Shown here one piece after another: positions 8,587 to 18,260 of a stretch of DNA of 64,000 nt (its first letter is position 1; the number at the start of each line of letters is the position of its first letter). The notes beneath the pieces were generated by a model. It was not told the DNA's origin. It did not search any database and saw only the letters and a program-made list of their open reading frames with translations. The stretch spans positions 124,001 to 188,000 of the forward strand of contig NZ_LHVE01000006.1 of the NCBI RefSeq assembly GCF_001269655.1, in the 5' to 3' direction. The stretch comes from Pseudomonas thivervalensis (GTDB lineage Bacteria; Pseudomonadota; Gammaproteobacteria; Pseudomonadales; Pseudomonadaceae). The translations under genes and the position numbers were made by a program.

Positions 8587-9471
8587 ATGATCAAAGAACT
8601 CAAGACCCTTATCGCCGTGGCCAGGGAAGGTACTTTCGCCGCGGCCGGGAGCAAAATCGGCCTCACCCAGGCGGCGGTCAGCGCGCAGGTCCAGCGCCTG
8701 GAGGCCGAACTCGGTTTCGAGATTTTCGACCGCAAAGGCCGCTCGGCCCACCTCAACCGAAGGGGCCAGCAAATACTCCTGCAGGCGCAAGAACTGCTGC
8801 GCCTCTACGACAACCTTGGCGCAAGCCCGGCCGGGCATGCACCCAGCGTGCTGGTGAACATTGGCGCGATCGCTTCGGTGCAACGTTCTTACTTGCCAGA
8901 CGCGCTCGCGCAGTTTCACCAACAGTGTCCGCAGTGCCGCACGCGTGTGCTTCCTGGGGTGTCGATGGAGTTGATCAACCTGGTGGATGCCGGCGAAATC
9001 GACATGGCCGCCATCATCCGCCCGCCTTTCTCGCTGCAAAGCGACCTGCGCTGGATGCCCCTGGCGCTCGAGCCGTATCGACTGATCGTTCCGAGCGAGC
9101 TACCGGGCGAAGACTGGGCCGAACTGCTTGGCAGCCAACCTTTCATTCGTTATGACCGAGCCTCGTTCGGCGGCCGTCAAGTGGATCGCTTCCTGCGCAA
9201 GATGCACTTCACCTTGCATGAAGTCAGCGAGCTGGATGAGCTGGAGGCGATCATCAAACTGGTTGAAAATGGTGTCGGTGTGGCCCTGGTGCCGCAAACT
9301 TCGACCCATCGCCAATGGCCGGAGGGTGTACGCGCACTCGACCTCACAGAACATACTTTCCATCGTGAGGTCGGGCTCGTCCATCGGCCTCTGCAGAGCC
9401 TTGCCGAGCCGGTGGGGACGTTGGTGCAACTGATTGCGGAGCAAGCCCCAAGGTTTTTGTCGGCGCAATGA
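8587..9471 (+). CDS. LysR family transcriptional regulator
   Basis: 294 residues. The N-terminal winged helix-turn-helix reads LKTLIAVAREGTFAAAGSKIGLTQAAVSAQVQRLEAELGFEIFDR, written here in pieces: an AVAREGTFAAA helix, the recognition helix TQAAVSAQVQRLE, then LGFEIFDRKGR. The rest is a periplasmic-binding-like effector domain. It is divergent from the VOC gene, so that gene or itself is the likely target. The leader between them is AT-rich (about 8535-8580). No clear Shine-Dalgarno precedes the ATG. Confidence 0.92.
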   Translation: MIKELKTLIAVAREGTFAAAGSKIGLTQAAVSAQVQRLEAELGFEIFDRKGRSAHLNRRGQQILLQAQELLRLYDNLGASPAGHAPSVLVNIGAIASVQRSYLPDALAQFHQQCPQCRTRVLPGVSMELINLVDAGEIDMAAIIRPPFSLQSDLRWMPLALEPYRLIVPSELPGEDWAELLGSQPFIRYDRASFGGRQVDRFLRKMHFTLHEVSELDELEAIIKLVENGVGVALVPQTSTHRQWPEGVRALDLTEHTFHREVGLVHRPLQSLAEPVGTLVQLIAEQAPRFLSAQ

Positions 9472-9647
9472 TCTATACCTTCAGATACACGCAGTCAGGC
9501 CAATGCAACAGATTGGCGTGTCCAGATAAAACGACTGTGGCAAACCCGCTTTGGGTGCGCTGCATCACATAAACCGGCCTGTAGCACGCTGTTTCCGGCG
9601 CCGCTCCGTAGAATGGCGCCCACTTTCCAATGCCTGAAGTATCAATC

Positions 9648-10412
9648 ATGAACCTAAGCAAATGCGTTTTGAATGTTCCCACCAAGGCGCTATCCAGGCT
9701 TTGTCTATTGATACCGCTGCTGGTCGTGCACAACGCCGGCGCTGAAGCCTTGGAAATTGAACTGCACATTCTCGATGCGCCGCCGCTGACGTTCGTCAAC
9801 GACCCCAGGGGCTACGGAATCGTTGGCGATGTCGCCGTGGCAGCCATGACCAAGGCTGGCTACACGGTAAAGATCCATGTGCTTCCCTGGGCCCGGGCGC
9901 AGAAACATGTCAGTGAAGAACATGACCACCTGATCACGCCTCTTTCACGCATCCCCACCCGTGAGGATCGTTTCACCTGGATCGCCTCGATCATGCCCAT
10001 GGAGCGAGCCTTTTTCAGCCTCGAGCGGCGCGTGAACAGCTTCGCCCAAGCGAAAGAAACCTACCGCAAAATCGGCGTCGGCCTGGGCAGCGCACAGGAA
10101 GATATCCTGCGCACCGAAGGGTTCAGCGATGAACAGATCTACCCGTTGGCCATCGGCGACAACCCCGCCCAATTGCTCTTGATGGGGCGTATCGATGCCT
10201 GGTTCAACGGCGTACCGGAGAGTCGATACATCTGGCCGAAGGTGTCCAAGCGCAAACTGCTCATGAGTACCGTCGGCAGCAGTGCAGACCTTTACCTGGC
10301 CTGTTCGAAGCAATGCACGCCAGAAATGGTCGAGCATCTGCGCGAGGCGGTTGAAGCGCTTCGCGCGGATGGGACCGTCAAGCGTGTCCATGACCTTTAT
10401 TTACCGCATTAG
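9648..10412 (+). CDS. Periplasmic solute-binding protein (SBP family 3-like)
   Basis: 254 residues with a signal peptide ending near HNAGAEA. The mature part has the pattern of the amino-acid-type binding fold: DAPPLTFVNDPRGYGIVGDVAVAAM early, then a hinge with SRIPTREDRFTWI and YRKIGVGLGSAQED. No ABC permease or ATPase is adjacent, so it may be an orphan sensor-like binding protein or share a transporter encoded elsewhere. The ATG at 9648 is preferred over the one at 9630 because it directly begins the signal peptide. Ligand unknown. Confidence 0.8.
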   Translation: MNLSKCVLNVPTKALSRLCLLIPLLVVHNAGAEALEIELHILDAPPLTFVNDPRGYGIVGDVAVAAMTKAGYTVKIHVLPWARAQKHVSEEHDHLITPLSRIPTREDRFTWIASIMPMERAFFSLERRVNSFAQAKETYRKIGVGLGSAQEDILRTEGFSDEQIYPLAIGDNPAQLLLMGRIDAWFNGVPESRYIWPKVSKRKLLMSTVGSSADLYLACSKQCTPEMVEHLREAVEALRADGTVKRVHDLYLPH

Positions 10413-10456
10413 GCTTGAGCCAAGCTCACCCGGCGACCATCAATAAATTTGATAAC

Positions 10457-10545
10457 TGTGGCGAGGGAGCTTGCTCCCGCTGGCTGCGTAGCCGCCCTTC
10501 TTTGTGAGCGCTTCGCGCTCAAGCGGGAGCAAGCCCCCTCGCCAC
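10457..10545. repeat. REP pair, family A (GGCGAGGGAGCTTGCTC type)
   Basis: Inverted pair: TGTGGCGAGGGAGCTTGCTC on the left and the reverse complement ending in CCTCGCCAC on the right, about 50 bases apart. The same unit recurs at 17970, 21469, 31231, 32836, 37516 and 42142. Confidence 0.9.
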
Positions 10546-10595
10546 ACGGTCACCGATCTTTAACGTGAGCACCAGCGGGCTTATCGATGGCTTAT

Positions 10596-10619
10596 ATCAT
10601 TCTGAATGATAGTTACCTT
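10596..10619 (+). promoter_or_regulatory. Candidate MexT-type (nod-box-like) LysR site upstream of mexE
   Basis: The sequence reads ATCA-N5-AATGAT-N4-ACCTT, close to the MexT consensus recalled as ATCA-N5-GTCGAT-N4-ACYAT (4/4, 3/6 and 4/5 matches). It also contains the dyad ATCATTC-T-GAATGAT. The site lies 77 bases upstream of the preferred mexE start. No mexT gene is adjacent in this window. Confidence 0.5.
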
Positions 10620-10695
10620 TGCTTCATTCGATTCGTTCCTCTGCCTTGCGCCACGCATCATCCGCCCATTCTCAATACATTGGCGGATGCTATCC

Positions 10696-11949
10696 ATGGA
10701 ACATTCACTTTCAAAACTGCGTTTTCCCCTCGCGCTGCTCGCGGTGCTGGTGATGAGCGCCTGCGGCAAGACTCCCGACACGGCAGCGTCCATGCCGCCG
10801 GCCAAAGTCAGTGTGGCCAAGGTGTTGGAGCAACCCGTCAACGAATGGGATGAGTTCACCGGCCGCCTCGAAGCGCCAGAAACCGTCGAGATCCGCCCGC
10901 GGGTTTCCGGGCAGATCGACGAAGTGGCCTTCACCGAAGGTGCGCTGGTCAAGAAAGGCGACCTGCTGTTCCAGATCGACCCTCGCCCCTTCCAGGCTGA
11001 AGTCCGTCGTCTCGAAGCCCAACTGGCCCAAGCCCGCGCCACCGCGACCCGCAGCGAGAACGAAGCCCAGCGTGGCGAACGTCTTCGCTTGAGCAATGCC
11101 ATTTCCGCCGAGCTGGCGGATTCGCGCACCAGCGCCGCCCAGGAAGCCCGGGCCGCCGCAGCAGCCATCCAGGCGCAGTTGGACCTGGCGAAACTGAACC
11201 TGAGCTTTACCCGGGTCACCTCGCCCATCAGCGGTCGCGTCAGCCGGGCGGAAATCACCGCCGGCAACCTGGTGACCGCCGACGTCACGCCGTTGACCAG
11301 CGTCGTGTCCACCGACAAGGTCTACGCCTACTTCGACGCCGACGAGCGTGTCTTCCTCAAGTACACCCAACTCGCCCGCCAGGGCCAGCGCGGCCAGGCC
11401 ACGCCGGTCTACATGGGCCTGTCCAACGAAGACGGCAACCCGCACCTGGGCCAGATGAACTTCGTCGACAACCAGGTCAACCCGCAGACCGGCACCATCC
11501 GTGGTCGCGCCGTGTTCGACAACAAGGACGGCGCCTACACCCCGGGCCTGTACGCCCGCCTGAAGCTGGTGGGCAGCGGCACTTACGCCGCCGTGCTGAT
11601 CAACGACGAAGCCGTGGGCACCGACCTGGGCAAGAAATTCGTGCTGGTGATGGACGCCGAGAACAAGCCGGCCTACCGCGCCGTCGAGCTGGGGCCGAAG
11701 ATCGAAGGCCTGCGCATCGTGCGCAGCGGCCTGAACAAGGACGACACCATCATCGTCAAGGGTCTGCAACGGGCTCGTCCGGGTGCACCGGTCACGCCTG
11801 AAACCGTGCCGATGGCCAGCGAACAAACCATTGCCGCCCTGGCACAACAACGTAAAGCGCTCGAAGCCAGCAACCTGCCCCAAGTCGCGCCCTCCAAGGA
11901 CGCGTCTGGATCGGCAGGCAAACTGGCCGCTGCGACCCCACGCGGTTAA
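10696..11949 (+). CDS. mexE: MexE-type RND periplasmic adaptor lipoprotein
   Basis: 417-residue membrane fusion protein of the MexEF-OprN multidrug exporter. The N-terminus has a hydrophobic signal ending in the lipobox MSAC. A lipoyl domain, a helical hairpin (about residues 100-160) and beta-barrel segments follow. The chosen ATG (10696) has GGCGG about 9 bases upstream and gives an MEHS start similar to known MexE; in-frame ATGs at 10687 and 10606 would add residues ahead of the signal. It is the first gene of a three-gene operon with mexF 15 bases downstream. In P. aeruginosa the system exports chloramphenicol, fluoroquinolones, trimethoprim and quinolone-signal precursors; that is family knowledge. 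Confidence 0.93.
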   Translation: MEHSLSKLRFPLALLAVLVMSACGKTPDTAASMPPAKVSVAKVLEQPVNEWDEFTGRLEAPETVEIRPRVSGQIDEVAFTEGALVKKGDLLFQIDPRPFQAEVRRLEAQLAQARATATRSENEAQRGERLRLSNAISAELADSRTSAAQEARAAAAAIQAQLDLAKLNLSFTRVTSPISGRVSRAEITAGNLVTADVTPLTSVVSTDKVYAYFDADERVFLKYTQLARQGQRGQATPVYMGLSNEDGNPHLGQMNFVDNQVNPQTGTIRGRAVFDNKDGAYTPGLYARLKLVGSGTYAAVLINDEAVGTDLGKKFVLVMDAENKPAYRAVELGPKIEGLRIVRSGLNKDDTIIVKGLQRARPGAPVTPETVPMASEQTIAALAQQRKALEASNLPQVAPSKDASGSAGKLAAATPRG

Positions 11950-11964
11950 GGGACTGAATCCAAG

Positions 11965-14900
11965 ATGAAATTTTCCCAGTTCTTCATTTCGCGGCCGATC
12001 TTCGCAGCAGTGCTTTCGCTGCTGATCCTGATCGCCGGCGCCATTTCGCTGTTCCAGCTACCGATCAGTGAATACCCGGAAGTCGTGCCGCCGACCGTGG
12101 TCGTACGCGCCAACTTCCCGGGCGCCAACCCCAAGGTCATCGGCGAAACCGTGGCCGCGCCCCTGGAACAAGCCATCACCGGCGTCGAGAACATGCTGTA
12201 CATGTCCTCGCAGTCCACCGCTGACGGCAAGATCACCCTGACCATCACCTTCGCCCTGGGCACCGACCTGGACAACGCCCAGGTGCAGGTACAGAACCGC
12301 GTCACCCGGACCGAGCCCAAGCTGCCGGAAGAAGTGACGCGGATCGGCATCACGGTGGACAAGGCATCGCCCGACCTGACCATGGTCGTGCACTTGACCT
12401 CGCCGGACAAACGCTACGACATGCTCTACCTGTCCAACTACGCCCTGCTCAACATCAAGGATGAGCTGGCGCGCCTGGGCGGCGTGGGTGATGTGCAACT
12501 GTTCGGCATGGGCGACTACTCCCTGCGGGTCTGGCTGGATCCGAACAAGACCGCGTCACGCAACTTGACCGCCACCGACGTGGTCACCGCGATCCGTGAG
12601 CAGAACCGTCAAGTGGCAGCCGGTGCCCTGGGTGCGCCGCCGGCGCCGAATGCCCAGGCCTTCCAGCTGTCGATCAACACCCAGGGTCGCCTGGTCAATG
12701 AGGAAGAGTTCGAGAACATCATCATTCGTTCCGGCGCCAACGGCGAGATCACGCGCCTGAAGGACATCGCCCGAGTCGAACTGGGCTCCAGCCAATACGC
12801 CCTGCGCTCGCTGCTGGACAACCAGCCGGCGGTGGCGATCCCGATCTTCCAGCGTCCGGGCTCCAACGCCATCCAGATCTCCAACGACGTTCGCGAGAAG
12901 ATGGACGAGTTGAAGAAAGGCTTCCCGGCCGGGATGGACTACAGCATCGTCTATGACCCGACGATCTTCGTCCGGGGCTCCATCGAAGCGGTGGTCCACA
13001 CCCTGTTCGAAGCCCTGATTCTCGTGGTGCTGGTGGTAATCCTGTTCCTGCAGACCTGGCGCGCCTCGATCATTCCCCTGGTGGCGGTGCCGGTTTCGCT
13101 GATCGGTACGTTCGCAGTGATGCACCTGTTCGGCTTCTCGTTGAACGCCCTGTCGCTGTTCGGCCTGGTCCTGGCGATCGGTATCGTGGTGGACGACGCC
13201 ATCGTGGTGGTGGAGAACGTCGAGCGAAACATCGAGCTGGGCCTCACCCCCGTGGAGGCGACCAAACGCGCCATGGGCGAAGTGACCGGCCCGATCATCG
13301 CCACCGCCCTGGTGCTGTGCGCGGTCTTCGTTCCGGCGGCGTTCATCAGCGGCTTGACCGGTCAGTTCTATAAACAGTTCGCCCTGACCATTGCCATCTC
13401 CACGGTGATCTCGGCGATCAACTCCCTGACCCTGTCGCCAGCCTTGGCCGCGGTGCTGCTCAAGGGCCATGACGCGCCCAAGGACCGTTTCTCCAAGTTC
13501 CTGGACAAGGTATTCGGTGGCTGGCTGTTCCGTCCGTTCAACCGCTTCTTCGAGCGTGCCAGCCATGGCTACGTGGGCACCGTCGCTCGGGTGATCCGCA
13601 GCAGCGGCATCGCCCTGGTGCTCTACGCGGGCCTGATGGTGCTGACGTTCTTCGGCTTCTCCAACACCCCGACCGGCTTCGTGCCCGGCCAGGACAAGCA
13701 ATACCTGGTGGCCTTCGCCCAACTGCCGGACGCCTCGAGCCTGGATCGCACCGAAGACGTGATCAAGCGCATGTCCGACCTGGCCCTCAAGCAACCGGGC
13801 GTTGAAAGCGCCGTGGCCTTCCCCGGCCTGTCGATCAACGGTTTCACCAACAGCCCGAACGCCGGCATCGTGTTCGTGACCCTCAAGCCCTTCGACGAGC
13901 GCAAGGATCCGAGCATGTCGGCCGGTGCCATCGCCGGTGCCTTGAACGGCAAGTACTCGGAGATTCAGGAAGCCTACATGGCGATCTTCCCACCGCCGCC
14001 GGTACAGGGCCTGGGCACGATCGGTGGTTTCCGCCTGCAAATCGAGGATCGGGGCAACCTGGGCTACGACGAGCTGTACAAAGAAACCATGAACATCATC
14101 ACCAAGAGCCGCAGCGTGCCGGAACTGGCCGGGTTGTTCACCAGCTACACCGTGAACGTGCCCCAGGTCGATGCTGCTATCGACCGTGAAAAAGCCAAGA
14201 CCCACGGCGTGGCCGTCAGCGACATCTTCGACACCCTGCAGATCTACCTGGGTTCGCTGTATGCCAACGACTTCAACCGCTTCGGTCGCACCTACCAGGT
14301 CAACGTCCAGGCCGAGCAGCAGTTCCGTCTCGAGTCGGACCAGATCGGCCAGCTCAAGGTGCGCAACAACCGTGGCGAGATGATCCCGCTGGCGACCTTC
14401 ATCAAGGTCAGCGACACCTCGGGGCCAGACCGCGTGATGCACTACAACGGCTTCATCACCGCTGAAATCAACGGCGCCGCCGCCCCGGGCTACAGCTCCG
14501 GCCAGGCTGAAAAGGCCATCGAGAAACTGCTCAAGGACGAACTGCCCAACGGCATGACGTACGAATGGACCGACCTGACGTACCAGCAGATCCTCTCGGG
14601 CAACACCGCGCTGTTCGTGTTCCCGCTCTGCGTACTGCTGGCGTTCCTGGTGCTCGCGGCACAGTACGAAAGCTGGAGCCTGCCATTGGCGGTGATCCTG
14701 ATCGTGCCGATGACCCTGCTGTCGGCGATTACCGGGGTGATTCTCTCCGGTGGCGACAACAACATCTTTACCCAGATCGGTTTGATCGTACTGGTGGGAC
14801 TTGCCTGCAAGAACGCGATTCTGATCGTCGAGTTCGCCAAGGATAAACAGCTCGAAGGCATGAACCCGCTGGCGGCGGTCCTCGAAGCGTGCCGCCTGCG

Positions 14901-15144
14901 TCTGCGGCCAATCCTGATGACCTCCTTCGCCTTCATCATGGGCGTGGTGCCCCTGGTGTTCTCCAGCGGCGCAGGTGCGGAAATGCGTCATGCCATGGGT
15001 GTGGCGGTGTTCTCCGGGATGCTCGGCGTGACCTTCTTCGGCCTGCTGCTCACCCCTGTGTTCTATGTACTGATCCGCAACTTCGTCGAGCGCAGCGAGG
15101 CCCGCAAGGCGGCCCGGGCTTTGAAACTGGAGGCGCAACAATGA
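11965..15144 (+). CDS. mexF: MexF-type RND multidrug efflux permease
   Basis: 1059-residue inner-membrane proton antiporter. The N-terminus (FSQFFISRPIFAAVLSLL, then LPISEYPEVVPPTVVVRA) closely follows MexF of P. aeruginosa as recalled. Twelve membrane segments and two periplasmic porter loops are in the expected places, with the proton-relay Asp pair in IGIVVDDAIVVVENVERN. The family signature GLxxKNAILIVEFA is present in the second half as GLACKNAILIVEFA. The stop overlaps the oprN start by four bases (ATGA), implying translational coupling. Confidence 0.96.
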   Translation: MKFSQFFISRPIFAAVLSLLILIAGAISLFQLPISEYPEVVPPTVVVRANFPGANPKVIGETVAAPLEQAITGVENMLYMSSQSTADGKITLTITFALGTDLDNAQVQVQNRVTRTEPKLPEEVTRIGITVDKASPDLTMVVHLTSPDKRYDMLYLSNYALLNIKDELARLGGVGDVQLFGMGDYSLRVWLDPNKTASRNLTATDVVTAIREQNRQVAAGALGAPPAPNAQAFQLSINTQGRLVNEEEFENIIIRSGANGEITRLKDIARVELGSSQYALRSLLDNQPAVAIPIFQRPGSNAIQISNDVREKMDELKKGFPAGMDYSIVYDPTIFVRGSIEAVVHTLFEALILVVLVVILFLQTWRASIIPLVAVPVSLIGTFAVMHLFGFSLNALSLFGLVLAIGIVVDDAIVVVENVERNIELGLTPVEATKRAMGEVTGPIIATALVLCAVFVPAAFISGLTGQFYKQFALTIAISTVISAINSLTLSPALAAVLLKGHDAPKDRFSKFLDKVFGGWLFRPFNRFFERASHGYVGTVARVIRSSGIALVLYAGLMVLTFFGFSNTPTGFVPGQDKQYLVAFAQLPDASSLDRTEDVIKRMSDLALKQPGVESAVAFPGLSINGFTNSPNAGIVFVTLKPFDERKDPSMSAGAIAGALNGKYSEIQEAYMAIFPPPPVQGLGTIGGFRLQIEDRGNLGYDELYKETMNIITKSRSVPELAGLFTSYTVNVPQVDAAIDREKAKTHGVAVSDIFDTLQIYLGSLYANDFNRFGRTYQVNVQAEQQFRLESDQIGQLKVRNNRGEMIPLATFIKVSDTSGPDRVMHYNGFITAEINGAAAPGYSSGQAEKAIEKLLKDELPNGMTYEWTDLTYQQILSGNTALFVFPLCVLLAFLVLAAQYESWSLPLAVILIVPMTLLSAITGVILSGGDNNIFTQIGLIVLVGLACKNAILIVEFAKDKQLEGMNPLAAVLEACRLRLRPILMTSFAFIMGVVPLVFSSGAGAEMRHAMGVAVFSGMLGVTFFGLLLTPVFYVLIRNFVERSEARKAARALKLEAQQ

Positions 15145-16565
15145 GTTTGAAAGCGTTCGTGCCGAGCTTGCTGGTGTTGGCCTTGAGTGCCTGTGCCGTA
15201 GGCCCGGACTACCAGGCACCGCAAACGGAGGCGGCGAATATCACCACCGCCACCGACGGTGCCGCCGGCCAGAAGAATTTTGACCGCGCCCGTTTCGAAG
15301 GTGTCTGGTGGCAGCAGTTCGACGACCCGACCCTCAATGCGCTGGTGACCCGCTCCCTGGAAGGCAACCGCGAGTTGCGCGTGGCCTTTGCCCGCTTGCG
15401 GGCCGCCCGGGCGATTCGCGACGACGCCAGCAATGACGCCATGCCGACCATTACCAGCCGTGCCAGCAGCGAACTGGGCAAAGGCCAGAATCCGATGGGG
15501 CAAACGGACGACCGGGTCAACTCCGAGCGTTATGATCTGGGCCTGGACATGGCCTGGGAGCTGGACCTGTTCGGGCGCATCCAGCGCAACCTGGAAGCCA
15601 CCGATGCCGATCAACAGGCGATCGAAGCCGACCTCTATCAGTTGCAGGTGACGATGATCGCCGAACTGGTGGACGCCTACGGTCAACTGCGCGGCGCGCA
15701 ACTGCGGGAAAAGATCGCCCTGGCCAACCTGAAGAACCAGCAGGATTCGCGCAAGATCACCGAAAGCCTGCGCGATGCCGGTGTCGGCGATCAGCTTGAC
15801 GTGGTCCGCGCCGATGCGCGCCTGGCCTCGGTGGAAGCCAGCGTGCCGCAACTGCAGGCCGAACAGGTGCGCCAACGCAATCGCATCGCCACGCTGCTGG
15901 GTGAACGCCCGGACAAACTCAGCGTGGACCTGAGCCCGAAACAGTTGCCGGCCATCGCCAAGGCCCTGCCCATCGGCGACCCGGGTGAGCTGCTGCAACG
16001 GCGCCCGGACATCCTCAGTGCCGAACGCCAACTGGCCGCCGCCACGGCGCGCATCGGCGTGGCCAAGGCCGATCTGTTCCCACGGGTCAGCCTGAGCGGT
16101 TTCCTCGGTTTCACGGCTGGACGCGGTTCGCAGATCGGCTCCTCGGCCGCCAACGCCTGGGCGCTGGGCCCGAGCATTACCTGGGCGGCCTTCGACCTGG
16201 GCAGCGTGCGGGCGCGCTTGCGCGGTGCCGACGCCGAGGCGGACGGCGCCCTGGCGACCTACGAACAGCAAGTGCTGCTGGCCTTGGAAGAATCGGAAAA
16301 CGCCTTCAGTGACTACGGCAAGCGCCAGCAACGCTTGATCTCGCTGATCCGTCAGAGTGAATCGAGCCGCGCCGCCGCCGACCTGGCCGAGATTCGCTAC
16401 CGCGAAGGCACCGTGGACTTCCTCGTGCTGCTCGACGCCCAACGTGAACGCCTGGCCGCCGAAGACACCCAGGCCCAGGCCGAAGTGGACCTGTACCGCG
16501 GCATCGTCGCGATCTACAAGGCCCTCGGTGGCGGCTGGAAACCGGAAACCGTCGCCAGCAACTGA
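15141..16565 (+). CDS. oprN: OprN-type outer-membrane efflux channel lipoprotein
   Basis: 474-residue TolC-like channel of MexEF-OprN. Signal peptide and lipobox LSAC are followed by AVGPDYQAP. The QRRPDI signature begins the second repeat and ALGGGW ends the protein. The ATG at 15141 overlaps the mexF stop; longer upstream frames run through mexF and are rejected. A rho-independent terminator follows at 16618, so oprN ends the operon. Confidence 0.95.
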   Translation: MSLKAFVPSLLVLALSACAVGPDYQAPQTEAANITTATDGAAGQKNFDRARFEGVWWQQFDDPTLNALVTRSLEGNRELRVAFARLRAARAIRDDASNDAMPTITSRASSELGKGQNPMGQTDDRVNSERYDLGLDMAWELDLFGRIQRNLEATDADQQAIEADLYQLQVTMIAELVDAYGQLRGAQLREKIALANLKNQQDSRKITESLRDAGVGDQLDVVRADARLASVEASVPQLQAEQVRQRNRIATLLGERPDKLSVDLSPKQLPAIAKALPIGDPGELLQRRPDILSAERQLAAATARIGVAKADLFPRVSLSGFLGFTAGRGSQIGSSAANAWALGPSITWAAFDLGSVRARLRGADAEADGALATYEQQVLLALEESENAFSDYGKRQQRLISLIRQSESSRAAADLAEIRYREGTVDFLVLLDAQRERLAAEDTQAQAEVDLYRGIVAIYKALGGGWKPETVASN

Positions 16566-16617
16566 TCCGCCCTGCTCAACCGAGCTCCTTTGGTTGGCCG
16601 CAACCAGCCAAATTTTT

Positions 16618-16651
16618 GCCCCGCCTCCCATTTGGACGCGGGGCTTTTTTT
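16618..16651 (+). terminator. Rho-independent terminator of mexEF-oprN
   Basis: A seven-base-pair stem, GCCCCGC with GCGGGGC, encloses a 13-base loop and is followed by seven T residues. It lies 52 bases after the oprN stop. Confidence 0.85.
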
Positions 16652-16683
16652 CGGCTTAACCCAAAGCCCCTGTGCGAGCCCAT

Positions 16684-16773
16684 TGTGGGAGCGAGCCTGC
16701 TCGCGATAGCGGTGGGTCAGGTTGCATTAATGCTGAAGGTGCCGGCCTCATCGCGAGCAAGCTCGCTCCCACA
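16684..16773. repeat. REP pair, family B (GTGGGAGCGAGC type)
   Basis: TGTGGGAGCGAGCCTGCTCG on the left is mirrored by CGAGCAAGCTCGCTCCCACA on the right about 50 bases later. The same family appears at 59912 and, in shortened form, at 40883, 43935 and 62408. Confidence 0.88.
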
Positions 16774-16863
16774 GAGTTCATCACCGCTGTTACAAGGTTT
16801 GACTCAGGCTGCCACCTGACCGAAGCTTGCGTCATTTCACGCTCCTGGTTATGGATTACCTGC

Positions 16864-17922
16864 ATGCCCTCGCCTCGCCGCCGCTATCTGCTCCTCAGCC
16901 TCTGTGTCCTGTTGTTGATCGGTCTTGTCGCGGTGTGGCTACGCAGCACTACGCCGCAAATCCCCGAGGCGATCAAGCGTGGCTACAGTGAAGCCTTGGA
17001 AAACGCCCGCAACGGGCAACCGGGTGCGGCGCGGATGCTTTACCAGCAATTGGGGCGGCCGGACCTCTCGCCCAAGCGCCGCGTGTGGCTGCACGCCGAA
17101 TTGCCCAACTACCCCAGCCCACAAGCCCTGAAACTGGCGGACGCGGACCTGCACAGCGAATCACCGGACGTGCGCCGGGCCGCCATCGGCAGCGTCGTCG
17201 GGCTGGTACCGACGGGCCAGCGCAGCCTGTTGCTCGGCCCGCTCCTGGATGATGACGACCCGAACGTCCGGTTCGCCGCCGTGAACGCGCTGCTGGGCCT
17301 GTCGCCGGATGACCTCGGCTTGTATTTCGGCGCGATGCAGATCGCCATCGACACTTGGGAGCAGGTGCTCGAGGACGGCCCGAAAACCGCTGAATCCCAC
17401 TACCAACTCGCCCGGCTGCACCTGCACAATGCCGAACTGAAGAAAGCCCAGTTGGCCTTGGAGCAGACGTTGCGCCTGCAACCGGACAACCTGCCGGCGT
17501 TGGTCATGCAGATCGAAGTGCTGGACAAACAGGGCCAGGGCGAAGCCGCGCGGCAATTACTCGCCCGGCAGTTGCAAACCCAGCCAGCGTCGGCTTATCT
17601 GCAACATGCGCTGGGCATGTGGCTGCTGCAACACGGCCAGAGCGAGTATGCGGTGCTCGGCCTGGCAAAAGCCGTGGAACTGGACCCCGAAAACCGGCAT
17701 TACCGCTATGACTTGGCGACCACCCTGCATGCCGAGCACGAAGTGGAAGCCGCGCAGAAACAGCTGCAGGAAATCGTCCAGCGCTACCCGGCCGACCGCA
17801 AGGCCCGGGTGTTGCTGATCAACTATTGGAAGGAAACCGGTCAGTTGCAGAACGTTCAAATCCTGTTGGCGCAACTGGAGCAGTTGAATCCCGATGACCC
17901 GGCGCTGCAACAGGGCCTGTAG
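16864..17922 (+). CDS. Membrane-anchored HEAT/TPR repeat protein
   Basis: 352 residues of unknown specific function. An N-terminal membrane helix (RRRYLLLSLCVLLLIGLVAVWL) probably anchors it with the bulk in the periplasm; the positive residues before the helix fit that orientation. Residues about 95-150 look like HEAT repeats (SPDVRRAAIGSVVGL, DPNVRFAAVNALLGL), and about 170-350 hold at least four TPR units (SHYQLARLHLHNAELKKAQLALEQTLRLQP and similar). Such proteins act as assembly or scaffolding factors. It is monocistronic between REP elements. The ATG at 16864 directly precedes the basic n-region; upstream in-frame sequence overlaps a REP and is rejected. Confidence 0.8.
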   Translation: MPSPRRRYLLLSLCVLLLIGLVAVWLRSTTPQIPEAIKRGYSEALENARNGQPGAARMLYQQLGRPDLSPKRRVWLHAELPNYPSPQALKLADADLHSESPDVRRAAIGSVVGLVPTGQRSLLLGPLLDDDDPNVRFAAVNALLGLSPDDLGLYFGAMQIAIDTWEQVLEDGPKTAESHYQLARLHLHNAELKKAQLALEQTLRLQPDNLPALVMQIEVLDKQGQGEAARQLLARQLQTQPASAYLQHALGMWLLQHGQSEYAVLGLAKAVELDPENRHYRYDLATTLHAEHEVEAAQKQLQEIVQRYPADRKARVLLINYWKETGQLQNVQILLAQLEQLNPDDPALQQGL

Positions 17923-17969
17923 GCCTGATGCCTGGCGGTTAAGTGAAACCTTGGGCAAACACACATACC

Positions 17970-18059
17970 GTGGCGAGGGAGCTTGCTCCCGCTGGGCTGC
18001 GCAGCAGCCCCAAAACAGGACCGCTTCGCGACCCAGCGGGAGCAAGCTCCCTCGCCACA
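17970..18059. repeat. REP pair, family A
   Basis: Left arm GTGGCGAGGGAGCTTGCTC and right arm GAGCAAGCTCCCTCGCCAC flank about 50 bases. It lies between the TPR gene and the KaiC-like gene. Confidence 0.9.
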
Positions 18060-18260
18060 GGATTACTGCTCGGCTTCATTTCGCTTAGCTGACTGGCATT
18101 GGTCTGTAGGCCGTCGTCACACGCCGAAAGTTGTGCAGTGCACCGCGTTTTGTCGATATAAGCGGAACCGCCATCACCGCCAAAGGTCAAGTGTTCAGGC
18201 AGTCGATTTCAGGCGTTACCCCGCCTGCTGCCCACTTCCCTAGTCATGAGAGGGCTATTT
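18060..18260. other. Leader region of the KaiC-like operon
   Basis: About 200 bases after the REP. Nothing is clearly recognisable except a candidate Shine-Dalgarno GAGAGGG at 18248-18254 that serves the TTG start at 18261. No confident promoter could be assigned. Confidence 0.35.

Noticed and set aside
12556..15219. 887-codon open frame on the minus strand
   Set aside because: Antisense to mexF; composition typical of a reverse shadow frame. mexF itself is unmistakable.
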